Part shown: piece by piece, positions 24,344 to 32,078 of the stretch
Layout: every line of letters starts with the position of its first letter
Position numbering within the stretch: the stretch's first letter is position 1
Source of the DNA: CANJQJ01 sp964383565
GTDB taxonomy: Bacteria > Pseudomonadota > Alphaproteobacteria > Sphingomonadales > Sphingomonadaceae
Assembly: GCA_964383565.1 (NCBI GenBank)
Contig: CAYLIK010000001.1
Coordinates: forward strand, 1 to 64,000
Length of the DNA: 64,000 nt
Direction of reading: 5' to 3'
Notes under the pieces: model-generated
Database searches by the model: none
Told to the model about the DNA's origin: nothing
Seen by the model: the letters and a program-made list of their open reading frames with translations, nothing else
Position numbers and translations under genes: made by a program

Positions 24344-26653
24344 TCAGAACTTCACGCCGATCGTCGCGCCATAGGTGCGCGGTTCAAGCGCCATGCCGAA
24401 TGACCACAGCCCGGCGACCGTGAAGGCGTGGGTCGTCGTGCGCTCATCCAAAAGGTTACGTGCGAACACGCGGAAGTAGGCGTCCGTGTTGTCGAGCGTG
24501 AAGTTGAAGGTCAGGGCCGCATCGACAAGATCCTGCGTGGTGGTGCGCACGCGCGGATCGTTACCGTTGACCGTGACGCTGGTCACGTTGCCCAATCCGT
24601 CTGTGACGGGGGTCAGGGAGGCAGCGGACAACTGTTCGTCATACGGGCTGATGTGGCGCCAGCCGATATTTGCGCTGACCTTGCCGAAGCTCGTCGGCAC
24701 CGAATAGTCGGCCGCGATCGAACCGGTGAACTTGGGCGCATAGATCAGACGGTTAGCCGAATAATCGAACGGTACGATCGCAGTACCAAGAACGCCGTTG
24801 GCAACGAAATTGCGGAAGTGCGACTTCATGTACGCGACCGAACCGGTGATCTTGAAATTTGACGTGATGCGCAGCGAGCCGTCCATCTCGATGCCCTTGA
24901 TTGAGGCGCCGCCAGGTACGTTGCCGGTAATCGTCTGATTGCCCGTGGGACCACCGGGCACCGTCAGATTCTGCTGCATGTCCTTGTAATCGGATACATA
25001 GCCGGCGAGATTGATCTGCAGTCGGCGGTCGAGCAGATCGAACTTTGCGCCAATTTCATAGGAGTCGACGGTTTCGGGCCGGAATGGCGTGCTGGCCGTG
25101 TCAGCCGTTGCGGCGCGCGGGCTGAAACCGCCCGAACGATAGCCGCGCGACCAGCTGGCGTAGACCATCATGTCGCTGTTCGGCCGATAGTCGATGCCGA
25201 CCTTGGGTGTGAACTTGCTGAAGCTGGCATTGCCCGTGCCGACTGGCACGAACTGGCTGGCGCTGACATTGCTCGGATCGATCAGCTTGCCCCCGGCAAA
25301 GCCGTTGAAGAGCCTCTTTTTGTCATGGCTCCAGCGGCCGCCGAACGACAGACGAAACCCGTCGGCGAAGGCCCAGTTGAAGTCGCCGAAGAAAGCATAG
25401 CTCTTGGTCTTGCCTTCGACATGCTGGGAATTCAGGTCGAACAGCGTTGGCGGCGTATTGGGATCGAAACCGAACACGCGCGACCATTGGGTTAGATCAT
25501 ATTTCGAACTGAAATAATATCCGCCCACGACATAGTCGAGCCCTTCAAAAAACTTGCCCGAAGCGCGCAGTTCCTGGCTCCACTGCGTGTAGTGCTGGCG
25601 GCGATCGACATAATAGAGATCGGTCGACGATCCGTCGAAATCCTGGGTCTGACCTTCTTTTGTATGCCGCCAGCCTGTAATCGACGTCAGCTTTATGACG
25701 TCGAGATCATAGTTCATCTGCAGCGTGGCGTCGGGAGCGCGATACTTGCTGCTCGCAGCCGCGCCGAACGTCGTGTAGAGGTCCTTCCGGGTATTCCGAT
25801 TGCATTCGTTCGCCGGCTCGAAAGCGCAAAACGCCTCGCCGGTCTTGGCGATGTTGCTGACCACCGGATCGAACTTCTGAACGACCTGCTGAAGCGTCAG
25901 CTGGGCGTCAAAGCCCGAGCCCGCCGGTTTGAACAACAGGCTGCCGCCATAGGTGTCGCCATTGCTCCAGCCCGCGCTCACATTGCGCGTGACGTTCTTG
26001 TAATAGCCGTCGGATTCGTTGTGGAAATAGAACAGCTTGATGCCCCAGGTGGCGCCATCGCCATAGTTGGCGACCGCCTTGCCGCTCCAGCTGTTCCAGC
26101 GCCCGTAGGTCAGCTCAGCCTTGAGGCCCGGCTCCATGGTCGGCTTGGTCCGCGTGATGTTGATGACGCCGCCGATCGTGTTCGCGCCGAAGAGCGTGCC
26201 TTGAGGGCCGCGCAACACTTCGATCTGGGCGATGTCGAAGGCATCCTGCAACTGGCCGGTGTTGGTGCCGATGGTGACGCCATCGACCACGACGCCCACG
26301 GTTGGGGTCTGCGACTTTTCGATGTCGGCATAGGTCAGGCCGCGGATCGAGATGTTGGCCGCCTGAGCGCCAGAATTCTGCTGGGTGATGAGCAGGCCCG
26401 GTGCGGCGCCCTGAAGATCGCCGATGTTCACCGCCGCCTTGGCTTCGAGCATGGCCGTGTTGACGGCGGTGATCGCAACCGGCGTCGTCTGCAGCGTTTC
26501 GTCGCGGCGGCGGGCGGTAACGATGATGTCATTCACATCGCCGGTATCCGCGGCGGGTGCGGGCGCAGCTTCCTGCGCATAAACTGGTGTGATGGAAACA
26601 AGCGACGTGGTCGCGAGCGCCATAGCCATGGCGCCCCTCATCGAAGCCTTCAT
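24344..26653 (-). CDS. TonB-dependent outer-membrane receptor
   Basis: A 769-residue receptor. It has an N-terminal signal peptide (cleavage near VYAQEA), a plug beginning NDIIVTARRRDETLQ, the ISIRGLTY and VVDGVTIGTN motifs, a PQGTLFGANTIGG segment and a C-terminal beta-barrel ending VKF. The plug style is typical of sphingomonad receptors for hydrophobic substrates. It faces an MDR gene across 135 bases, mirroring the receptor at 19880. A terminator follows its 3' end. Confidence 0.93.
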   Translation of the reverse strand: MKASMRGAMAMALATTSLVSITPVYAQEAAPAPAADTGDVNDIIVTARRRDETLQTTPVAITAVNTAMLEAKAAVNIGDLQGAAPGLLITQQNSGAQAANISIRGLTYADIEKSQTPTVGVVVDGVTIGTNTGQLQDAFDIAQIEVLRGPQGTLFGANTIGGVINITRTKPTMEPGLKAELTYGRWNSWSGKAVANYGDGATWGIKLFYFHNESDGYYKNVTRNVSAGWSNGDTYGGSLLFKPAGSGFDAQLTLQQVVQKFDPVVSNIAKTGEAFCAFEPANECNRNTRKDLYTTFGAAASSKYRAPDATLQMNYDLDVIKLTSITGWRHTKEGQTQDFDGSSTDLYYVDRRQHYTQWSQELRASGKFFEGLDYVVGGYYFSSKYDLTQWSRVFGFDPNTPPTLFDLNSQHVEGKTKSYAFFGDFNWAFADGFRLSFGGRWSHDKKRLFNGFAGGKLIDPSNVSASQFVPVGTGNASFSKFTPKVGIDYRPNSDMMVYASWSRGYRSGGFSPRAATADTASTPFRPETVDSYEIGAKFDLLDRRLQINLAGYVSDYKDMQQNLTVPGGPTGNQTITGNVPGGASIKGIEMDGSLRITSNFKITGSVAYMKSHFRNFVANGVLGTAIVPFDYSANRLIYAPKFTGSIAADYSVPTSFGKVSANIGWRHISPYDEQLSAASLTPVTDGLGNVTSVTVNGNDPRVRTTTQDLVDAALTFNFTLDNTDAYFRVFARNLLDERTTTHAFTVAGLWSFGMALEPRTYGATIGVKF

Positions 26654-26738
26654 TAAATCCTCCCCTGTTCGAGCGTTCTGCCCCTGACAGTAGGGTTATA
26701 CTCAATCGGTCAGCGCATTTTGCGAACTGCCACTTGTT

Positions 26739-26749
26739 ACAGGTGCGAC
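26739..26749 (+). promoter_or_regulatory. Shared ACAGGTGCGAC motif, copy 2
   Basis: This sequence is identical to the copy at 22441-22451 and likewise ends 39 bases before the ATG of an MDR reductase gene, in a TonB-receptor/MDR divergent region. The surrounding bases differ (CTTGTT upstream here, CATTTG there), so conservation is concentrated in the motif. Confidence 0.55.
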
Positions 26750-26788
26750 ATTTTTGCCGCATGCGAAGTAGAAATGAAGGAGAGAAGC

Positions 26789-27802
26789 ATGTCCGCCAAT
26801 CGTCGTTTCTTGCTCGCGCGTCGTCCCACCGGCGATCCGGTTCCCGAAGATTTCCAGATCGTCAGCGAGAATATTCCGACTCCTTCGCCGGGCAGCTTCA
26901 TCATGCGCAATCATTATATATCGCTCGATCCCGCGCAGCGCGGGTGGATGGCTGATGAGCCAAGCTACATGCCGCCGATCCCGCTGGGCGATCCTGTGCG
27001 GGCGACTACGGTGGGCGTCGTCCATGCCTCGGCCAATCCGGATTTTTCTCCCGGAGACTGGGTGCTCGGCCTCAATGCGATCGAGGATTATTCAGTTGTC
27101 GCGCCCGGCGGCTTCACCATGAAGGTTGATACGACGATCGTTGATTCACCAACGAAGTTCCTGTCGGCAATGGGCGCGGTTGGCCTGACTGCTTATTTTG
27201 GTCTGCTCGTGGATGGTCAGCCAAAGCCCGGCGATACGCTGCTCGTCTCGGGCGCGGCAGGTGCCGTCGGATCAGCGGTCGGGCAGATTGGCAAGATCAA
27301 GGGCTGCCGCGTGATCGGTATCGCCGGCGGTGCCGAAAAATGCCGCCGGCTGATTGACGATTACGGCTTCGACGTGGCGATCGATTATCGCGGCAAGAGC
27401 GTCGACCAACTCTCCGCCGAGATCCGGGCGGCGGCGCCGGACGGCGCGAATATCGTGTTCGAGAATGTCGGCGGCACCGTATTGGATGCCGAGCTGATGA
27501 ATCTGGCGCTGCACGCGCGCATCATCCTGTGCGGAATGATCAGCGAATATAACAGCCGGGAAAAGGTCGGCGCGCGCAACCTGTGGCAAATCCTTGTCAA
27601 ATGCGCGACGCTCAAAGGGTTCCTCGTTGCCGAGCATGTGCCGCAATTCGCCGAAGCGGGTGTGCAGATGGCGCAATGGATCAGCGAAGGCCGGCTCCAC
27701 ATCGACGAGGATGTGCAGGAAGGCTTCGAAAACGCCTATCCGGCGTTCATGCGGCTCTTCTCGGGCGCCAACACCGGCAAGCTGATCCTCAAGATCGCTT
27801 GA
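26789..27802 (+). CDS. MDR-superfamily NADP-dependent oxidoreductase
   Basis: A 337-residue reductase of the CurA/PTGR class, with cofactor motif GAAGAVGSAVG at 155-165 and the NIVFENVGGTVLDA family segment. It is more like the protein at 14468 than most MDR enzymes. The start ATG follows GGAGAG at a normal distance; an upstream in-frame start at 26720 lacks support. It diverges from a TonB receptor gene and converges with an NTF2 gene. An enone or enal reduction step is inferred. Confidence 0.87.
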   Translation: MSANRRFLLARRPTGDPVPEDFQIVSENIPTPSPGSFIMRNHYISLDPAQRGWMADEPSYMPPIPLGDPVRATTVGVVHASANPDFSPGDWVLGLNAIEDYSVVAPGGFTMKVDTTIVDSPTKFLSAMGAVGLTAYFGLLVDGQPKPGDTLLVSGAAGAVGSAVGQIGKIKGCRVIGIAGGAEKCRRLIDDYGFDVAIDYRGKSVDQLSAEIRAAAPDGANIVFENVGGTVLDAELMNLALHARIILCGMISEYNSREKVGARNLWQILVKCATLKGFLVAEHVPQFAEAGVQMAQWISEGRLHIDEDVQEGFENAYPAFMRLFSGANTGKLILKIA

Positions 27803-27817
27803 GGGGCCGACCCAAAG

Positions 27818-28264
27818 TCAGGCTTCGTGTAGCTGGCCGAGTATGGCGGGCAGAGGCATCAGCGGCTTTTCGTAGAATTTTCTGATCTTCCAGCCTTGCG
27901 CCGTGCGTCTGCAATCGATCTCGTAATCGACATAAACCAGCACACTGCTCCCATCGCCAGCATTGCCCATGCCCATCACGTAGCAACGGATCGCGGCCTC
28001 ATCGCCTTCCAGCCGCTGCACGATGAAATTGGTCATATAGTGGGCGTGATGCGTCATCATCTCGAACACGCCTTCATAAAAGGCGCGGATTTCCCGATGG
28101 CCGCTTATGCTCGGCAGGCCGATCGGGGAAAGGTCGCAAATCGCGTCTTCCGTGAACAGGCTGACAAGCCCATCGACATCACCGAGCTTGTCGACCGCGA
28201 AACAATAAGACGTCACCAGATCCTGCAGCGCGAACCTGTCCTCCGTTGAAATTCTGTCGGTCAT
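27818..28264 (-). CDS. NTF2/SnoaL-like protein
   Basis: A 148-residue NTF2-fold protein of the SnoaL_4 type. FALQDLVTSYCFAVDKLGDVDGL is the first helix pair, and GWKIRKFYEKPLMPLP the closing strand. Isomerase, dehydratase or binding roles are all possible. It is the last gene of a leftward operon that includes an APH-like kinase and an acyl-CoA dehydrogenase, 82 bases downstream of the kinase gene. Confidence 0.8.
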   Translation of the reverse strand: MTDRISTEDRFALQDLVTSYCFAVDKLGDVDGLVSLFTEDAICDLSPIGLPSISGHREIRAFYEGVFEMMTHHAHYMTNFIVQRLEGDEAAIRCYVMGMGNAGDGSSVLVYVDYEIDCRRTAQGWKIRKFYEKPLMPLPAILGQLHEA

Positions 28265-28346
28265 CGCATCCTCCCTCGACCCGCCACTCTAGCGTGCCGG
28301 CAGGCAGGCGGTGGCTACGACTTTGGCTAGGACGCAGCGACGCCGG

Positions 28347-29417
28347 TCAGGCTCCGGCGCGCTTGGCCTGATCCCAGGCGAGAGCAGCCAGTTCGGGGAA
28401 GGTACTGACCCGCTCCCGTGCCTGGGCAGAGGCGGCGGTGCCACGAAGGACGCGTCCCTTGATGCCATGAAAGATGGCGGCCATGCGAAAGAAGTTGAAC
28501 GCCACATAAAAGTCGTAGCCCGGCATCGCACTAATGCCCATCCGGCGGCAATATGCCGCGAGATATTCTTCCTCGGACGGAATGCTGAGCGCCGCGAGAT
28601 CGGCGCCCGCAAGCCCCGCCACGATATGCGGCGGCATCCGGTACATCATCGCATGATAGGCGAAATCCGCGAACGGATGTCCGAGCGTGGACAACTCCCA
28701 GTCGAGCACCGCGAGCACACGCGGCTCGGTCGGATGGAAGATCATGTTGTCGATACGGAAATCGCCATGCACGACCGAGCTGCGCTCGCCATCGTCGGGA
28801 ATATTGGCCGGCAGCCATTCGATTAGCCGGTCCATGTTCGGATCGCGCCCGGCCTCGGCATCGCCGAGATACTGGTCGGTCCAGCGCTTGATCTGCCGCT
28901 CGAAATAATTGCCGGGGCGGCCATAGTCGCCAAGCCCGATCGCCTCGGGATCAAGGCGGTGCAGTTGCGCCATGGCGGCGTTCATCGCATTGAAATAGGC
29001 TGGGCGATCGGCGCTGCTCACTTCCGGAATGGCGGCGTCCCAGAAGATGCGTCCCTCTACCATGTCCATGACATAGAACCAGGTGCCGATGACGCTGTCG
29101 TCCGTGCACAGGCCATGGACATGGGCGACGGGGAAACCGGCCCTGCCGAGCGCCGAGAGCACCTTGGCCTCGCGCTCTACGGCATGCGCGCCCTTGAGCA
29201 ATTCCCCAGGTGGCTTCCGGCGCAGCACATAGGCATGGCCGGGCGTGACCAGTTTGTAGGTGGGGTTGGACTGGCCGCCCTTGAACTGCTCGACAGTCAG
29301 CGGCCCGGCGAAACCGGCGACGTTGGCGTCCATCCAGCGCGCCAGCGAGACCTCGTCAAAGGCATAGCCTTCGCGCACCGGAGTGGTGCCGACATTGGCG
29401 TTGGGATCGGCGCTCAT
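28347..29417 (-). CDS. APH-family phosphotransferase (ACAD10/11 kinase-domain-like)
   Basis: A 356-residue kinase-like protein with the aminoglycoside-phosphotransferase fold. The catalytic loop HGDFRIDN covers 217-224 (D219, N224), and the metal-binding DWE is at 239-241. It belongs to the branch fused to acyl-CoA dehydrogenase in animal ACAD10/ACAD11 and related to Pseudomonas LvaA, which phosphorylates the hydroxyl of 4-hydroxyacyl-CoA. Its ATG at 29417 overlaps the stop of the acyl-CoA dehydrogenase gene (ATGA). This coupling strongly suggests a joint reaction: hydroxyl phosphorylation, then elimination to an enoyl-CoA. Confidence 0.85.
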   Translation of the reverse strand: MSADPNANVGTTPVREGYAFDEVSLARWMDANVAGFAGPLTVEQFKGGQSNPTYKLVTPGHAYVLRRKPPGELLKGAHAVEREAKVLSALGRAGFPVAHVHGLCTDDSVIGTWFYVMDMVEGRIFWDAAIPEVSSADRPAYFNAMNAAMAQLHRLDPEAIGLGDYGRPGNYFERQIKRWTDQYLGDAEAGRDPNMDRLIEWLPANIPDDGERSSVVHGDFRIDNMIFHPTEPRVLAVLDWELSTLGHPFADFAYHAMMYRMPPHIVAGLAGADLAALSIPSEEEYLAAYCRRMGISAMPGYDFYVAFNFFRMAAIFHGIKGRVLRGTAASAQARERVSTFPELAALAWDQAKRAGA

Positions 29418-30589
29418 GCGTGGGGCTTCAGATGGTCCCGCTTTATCTTCTTGGCGAGCGACCATTTATGGACCTCGGTCGGCCCGTCATAGATACGGAA
29501 CGCGCGGATCTCGCGGAACACCTGCTCCACAATCGTATCACGGGTCACACCGGTACCGCCCATGACCTGGACGCAGCGATCGGCGATCCGCATCAGCGCC
29601 TCGCTGACCGCGACCTTGGCCATGGAACTTTCCGCGGTGCCGAGCGAGCCGGTATCGAGCACGCCCGCGCACCAGTCGATCATCAGCTCGCACTGCTTCA
29701 GCTCGATCAGATTGTCGGCCAGCATGAAGCCGACCCCCTCATGATCGACCAGCAGCTTGCCGAATGCCTCGCGCTTGCAGGCATAGGCGGTCGCGATCTC
29801 GTTGGCGCGGATGCAGGAGCCGAGCCAGCGCATGCAATGCGACAAACGCGCTGGCGACAGCCGTATCTGGGCATATTTGAAGCCCTCGCCGCTCTTGCCG
29901 AGCATCTGATCGGCCGGCACCCGCAGATTGTCGAGGAGGATCACTGAATGGCCGCCCGGCATCGAGCTGTCGATCGTATCCAGCACGCGCTCGATCTTGA
30001 CGGCCGGATCAGGCAGGTCAACGAGGAACATGCAGGCGCCATCCTCGGACTTCGCCATGACGATGCCGACCTTCGCGCCCTGAGCGCCGGTGATGAACGC
30101 CTTGCGTCCGTTGATCACCCAATGGTTGCCGTCCAGCCGGCATTCGGTCTTCATCATCGAAGGATCGGACCCTGCGCCGCCTTCGGACGCCGGCTCGGTC
30201 ATAAAGAAGGCCGAACGCGCCTTGCCTTCGACGAGCGGTTTCAGGAATTGCGCTTTCTGGTCTTCGTTCGCGACATGGCCGAGCAGGTACATGTTGCCTT
30301 CGTCCGGCGCCTGCGTGTTGCAGGCGAGCGGACCGAGCGGCGACAGGCCAGACTTTATCAGCACCATCGCCGTCTCGCGCTGGGTGAGGTGGTTGCCGTC
30401 GGGCAGAATGTGCGGCGTGAGCACGCCCGCGGCGCGCGCCTTCTCGCGCATCTCCATGACCAGATCGTCCAGCGGACCATGCTCGTCACGACGCGGATCG
30501 CTCTCGTAGGGAATCACCACTTCGCGCACGAAGGATTCGACCTTCGCCGCAAGTTCAGAAGCGCGTTGTGAAACCATCATACCCCTCAT
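29414..30589 (-). CDS. Acyl-CoA dehydrogenase family protein (ACAD11/LvaC-like partner)
   Basis: About 391 residues with the acyl-CoA dehydrogenase fold. FMTEPASEGGAGSDPS is the FAD-binding loop, VQVMGGTGVTRDT and YDGPTEVHK the C-terminal FAD/dimer contacts. It sits directly upstream of an APH-like kinase in a four-base overlap, so it may act on a phosphorylated hydroxyacyl-CoA rather than in ordinary beta-oxidation. The start is either the ATG at 30589, which overlaps the stop of the VOC gene upstream, or the ATG pair at 30580/30577. I favour 30589 because stop-start overlaps are the rule here. Confidence 0.87.
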   Translation of the reverse strand: MRGMMVSQRASELAAKVESFVREVVIPYESDPRRDEHGPLDDLVMEMREKARAAGVLTPHILPDGNHLTQRETAMVLIKSGLSPLGPLACNTQAPDEGNMYLLGHVANEDQKAQFLKPLVEGKARSAFFMTEPASEGGAGSDPSMMKTECRLDGNHWVINGRKAFITGAQGAKVGIVMAKSEDGACMFLVDLPDPAVKIERVLDTIDSSMPGGHSVILLDNLRVPADQMLGKSGEGFKYAQIRLSPARLSHCMRWLGSCIRANEIATAYACKREAFGKLLVDHEGVGFMLADNLIELKQCELMIDWCAGVLDTGSLGTAESSMAKVAVSEALMRIADRCVQVMGGTGVTRDTIVEQVFREIRAFRIYDGPTEVHKWSLAKKIKRDHLKPHA

Positions 30590-31128
30590 TCGAATCTGAT
30601 TATGTTCAGCACGTCTCCGCCTTGATAGGATTTCGCGGCTTGTGCAACATGATCGTAGAATCCGGTCAGCTGCGGAACGGGTCTGTACAGCTCCACCATA
30701 TGGCCGAGCGTGGCTACGCAATCGATCATCAGGAAGCGGAAACCGTCATTCATTTCGGCATCCAGGGCGACCGCCTGACCTGCCGCCTGGAAGCGCGCGA
30801 CGGCCATATCGAGATCATCCTCAAACAGCGCGATATGATGGATCCCGTAGCGTTTCGATCCTTCCGGGTAGAGATCGTGAAAGGCCGAGGGGCCGGGATT
30901 ATTCTGCTGCACGAACTCGATCATCACCTCCCCCCACTGGCCATAGGCCGAGCTATGGTCGAGCGGCCGATCGACGCCGCGATGCAGCGCGCGGCGCAGC
31001 GGAATATTGTCGGCGATGAAATATGGCCCGGAACCGAAAAGCGTGTGATGCTCCAGTGCAGCCGAGCGTACGTCATCGACGAAATAGGCGATCTGGCGCA
31101 CCGGCCAGCTCATACCGTCGATCTCCAT
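30586..31128 (-). CDS. VOC superfamily protein
   Basis: A 180-residue two-module VOC protein. It begins RQIAYFVDDVRSAALEH and its second module begins YGIHHIALFEDDLDMAV. It is a paralogue of the protein at 48904 (shared pattern IE-L/F-V-QQ near residue 75, then P-S-A and HH-x-x-L). The reaction is unknown; metal-dependent isomerases and epimerases are possible. It overlaps the acyl-CoA dehydrogenase gene downstream by four bases. Confidence 0.8.
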   Translation of the reverse strand: MEIDGMSWPVRQIAYFVDDVRSAALEHHTLFGSGPYFIADNIPLRRALHRGVDRPLDHSSAYGQWGEVMIEFVQQNNPGPSAFHDLYPEGSKRYGIHHIALFEDDLDMAVARFQAAGQAVALDAEMNDGFRFLMIDCVATLGHMVELYRPVPQLTGFYDHVAQAAKSYQGGDVLNIIRFE

Positions 31129-31142
31129 TGACCAGCCATGGC

Positions 31143-31448
31143 TCAGAATTCAGGGAGCGGACGCGCTCCGGCGATATCATAGACCTGCACCGTCGCACCC
31201 TTGAGCTGCGGACCATATTTGGCGAAGAACGCGCCGGTCCATGGCTGGCGCAGATGGGTCAGCAGCGTGTCGTCGCCAGTCCATTGCTCAAGCACATTGA
31301 TCAGCCCCGCCGAAGCATCTTCCACCAGCAACGAATAATGGAGACAGCCTTCCTCGGTCAGCGTCTGGCGCCGCAAGGGCGCCACGTCGCGCATGAACTC
31401 GTCCATGATGGCAGGATCGAAGGTCATCGTGCCCGCGACGAAAATCAT
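31143..31448 (-). CDS. ABM-fold (antibiotic biosynthesis monooxygenase-like) protein
   Basis: A 101-residue protein of the dimeric alpha-beta barrel ABM family. MDEFMRDVAPLRRQTLTEEGCLHYSLLVED and the later VLEQW strand are typical. Members include cofactor-free monooxygenases and enzymes of unknown role, such as the YgiN quinol monooxygenase. It is the first gene of the leftward VOC-ACAD-APH-NTF2 operon. Confidence 0.8.
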   Translation of the reverse strand: MIFVAGTMTFDPAIMDEFMRDVAPLRRQTLTEEGCLHYSLLVEDASAGLINVLEQWTGDDTLLTHLRQPWTGAFFAKYGPQLKGATVQVYDIAGARPLPEF

Positions 31449-31575
31449 TGCCTCTCTCCCATGCTATCTTGTGCCAGCTTATGCCTGTGATCCGGCGCGC
31501 CGGGGCAGCTAGCCTTAGCACTAGGTGCGCCGAAACCGCAGCGGGAAGAGGGTTTGCGGCAGTGAGGAGGATGCA

Positions 31576-31986
31576 ATGACGCACGAAGAAATATTGGCGT
31601 TTGTCGATCGGCTTTACGATGCCACGGGCGTCGGCGATTTCGACACGGCCGAGACCATGCTGTCCGACGATCTGATTATCACCGAAGCGGACTGCCTGCC
31701 GATGGCCGGCGTCTATCGCGGCAAGACGGCACTCCGCGAACTCTTCACCAAGGTGATGGGGATGATGGATGTCGCGGGCCTTGAAAAGGTTCAGACATTG
31801 AGCGGCGGCGACTATGCCATCACGATTGTCCGCTTCCAGTTTGCTGATCCAGCTTTGGAACCGGCCGAACTCTGCGAGATGTTCCGCTTCCGCGACGGCA
31901 AGGTGGTTGAGATCAAACCCTATTATTTCGATCCTGCGGCTATCGTAGCGGCTTGCGAGGCCAAGAAGGCGAGGGTCGCGGCCTGA
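31576..31986 (+). CDS. NTF2/SnoaL-like protein
   Basis: A 136-residue single NTF2-like domain. EEILAFVDRLYDATGVGDFDTAETMLSDD is the opening helix region and FRFRDGKVVEIKPYYFDP the closing strand. The ATG at 31576 follows GAGGAGG by 5 bases, which settles the start over an earlier in-frame codon. It stands alone on the plus strand, divergent from the ABM gene. A long palindromic element follows. Confidence 0.8.
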   Translation: MTHEEILAFVDRLYDATGVGDFDTAETMLSDDLIITEADCLPMAGVYRGKTALRELFTKVMGMMDVAGLEKVQTLSGGDYAITIVRFQFADPALEPAELCEMFRFRDGKVVEIKPYYFDPAAIVAACEAKKARVAA

Positions 31987-31996
31987 TCCCTTAAAG

Positions 31997-32071
31997 CCGT
32001 TCGGGCTGAGCCTGTCGAAGCCCCTCTTCTTTCAGAAAGAAGAAGCACTTCGACAAGCTCAGTGCGAACGG
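31997..32071. repeat. Long palindromic intergenic element
   Basis: CCGTTCGGGCTGAGCCTG at the start of 31997-32020 is mirrored, with few mismatches, by CAAGCTCAGTGCGAACGG ending 32048-32071; the GTCGAAG ends of the arms also pair. A nested palindrome TCTTCTTT-cag-AAAGAAGA spans 32025-32043. The outer sequence is a repeat type I recognise from Sphingomonas and Xanthomonas genomes. It separates the NTF2 gene from the convergent E2 gene and could end both transcripts. Confidence 0.8.
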
Positions 32072-32078
32072 ATTTGTG

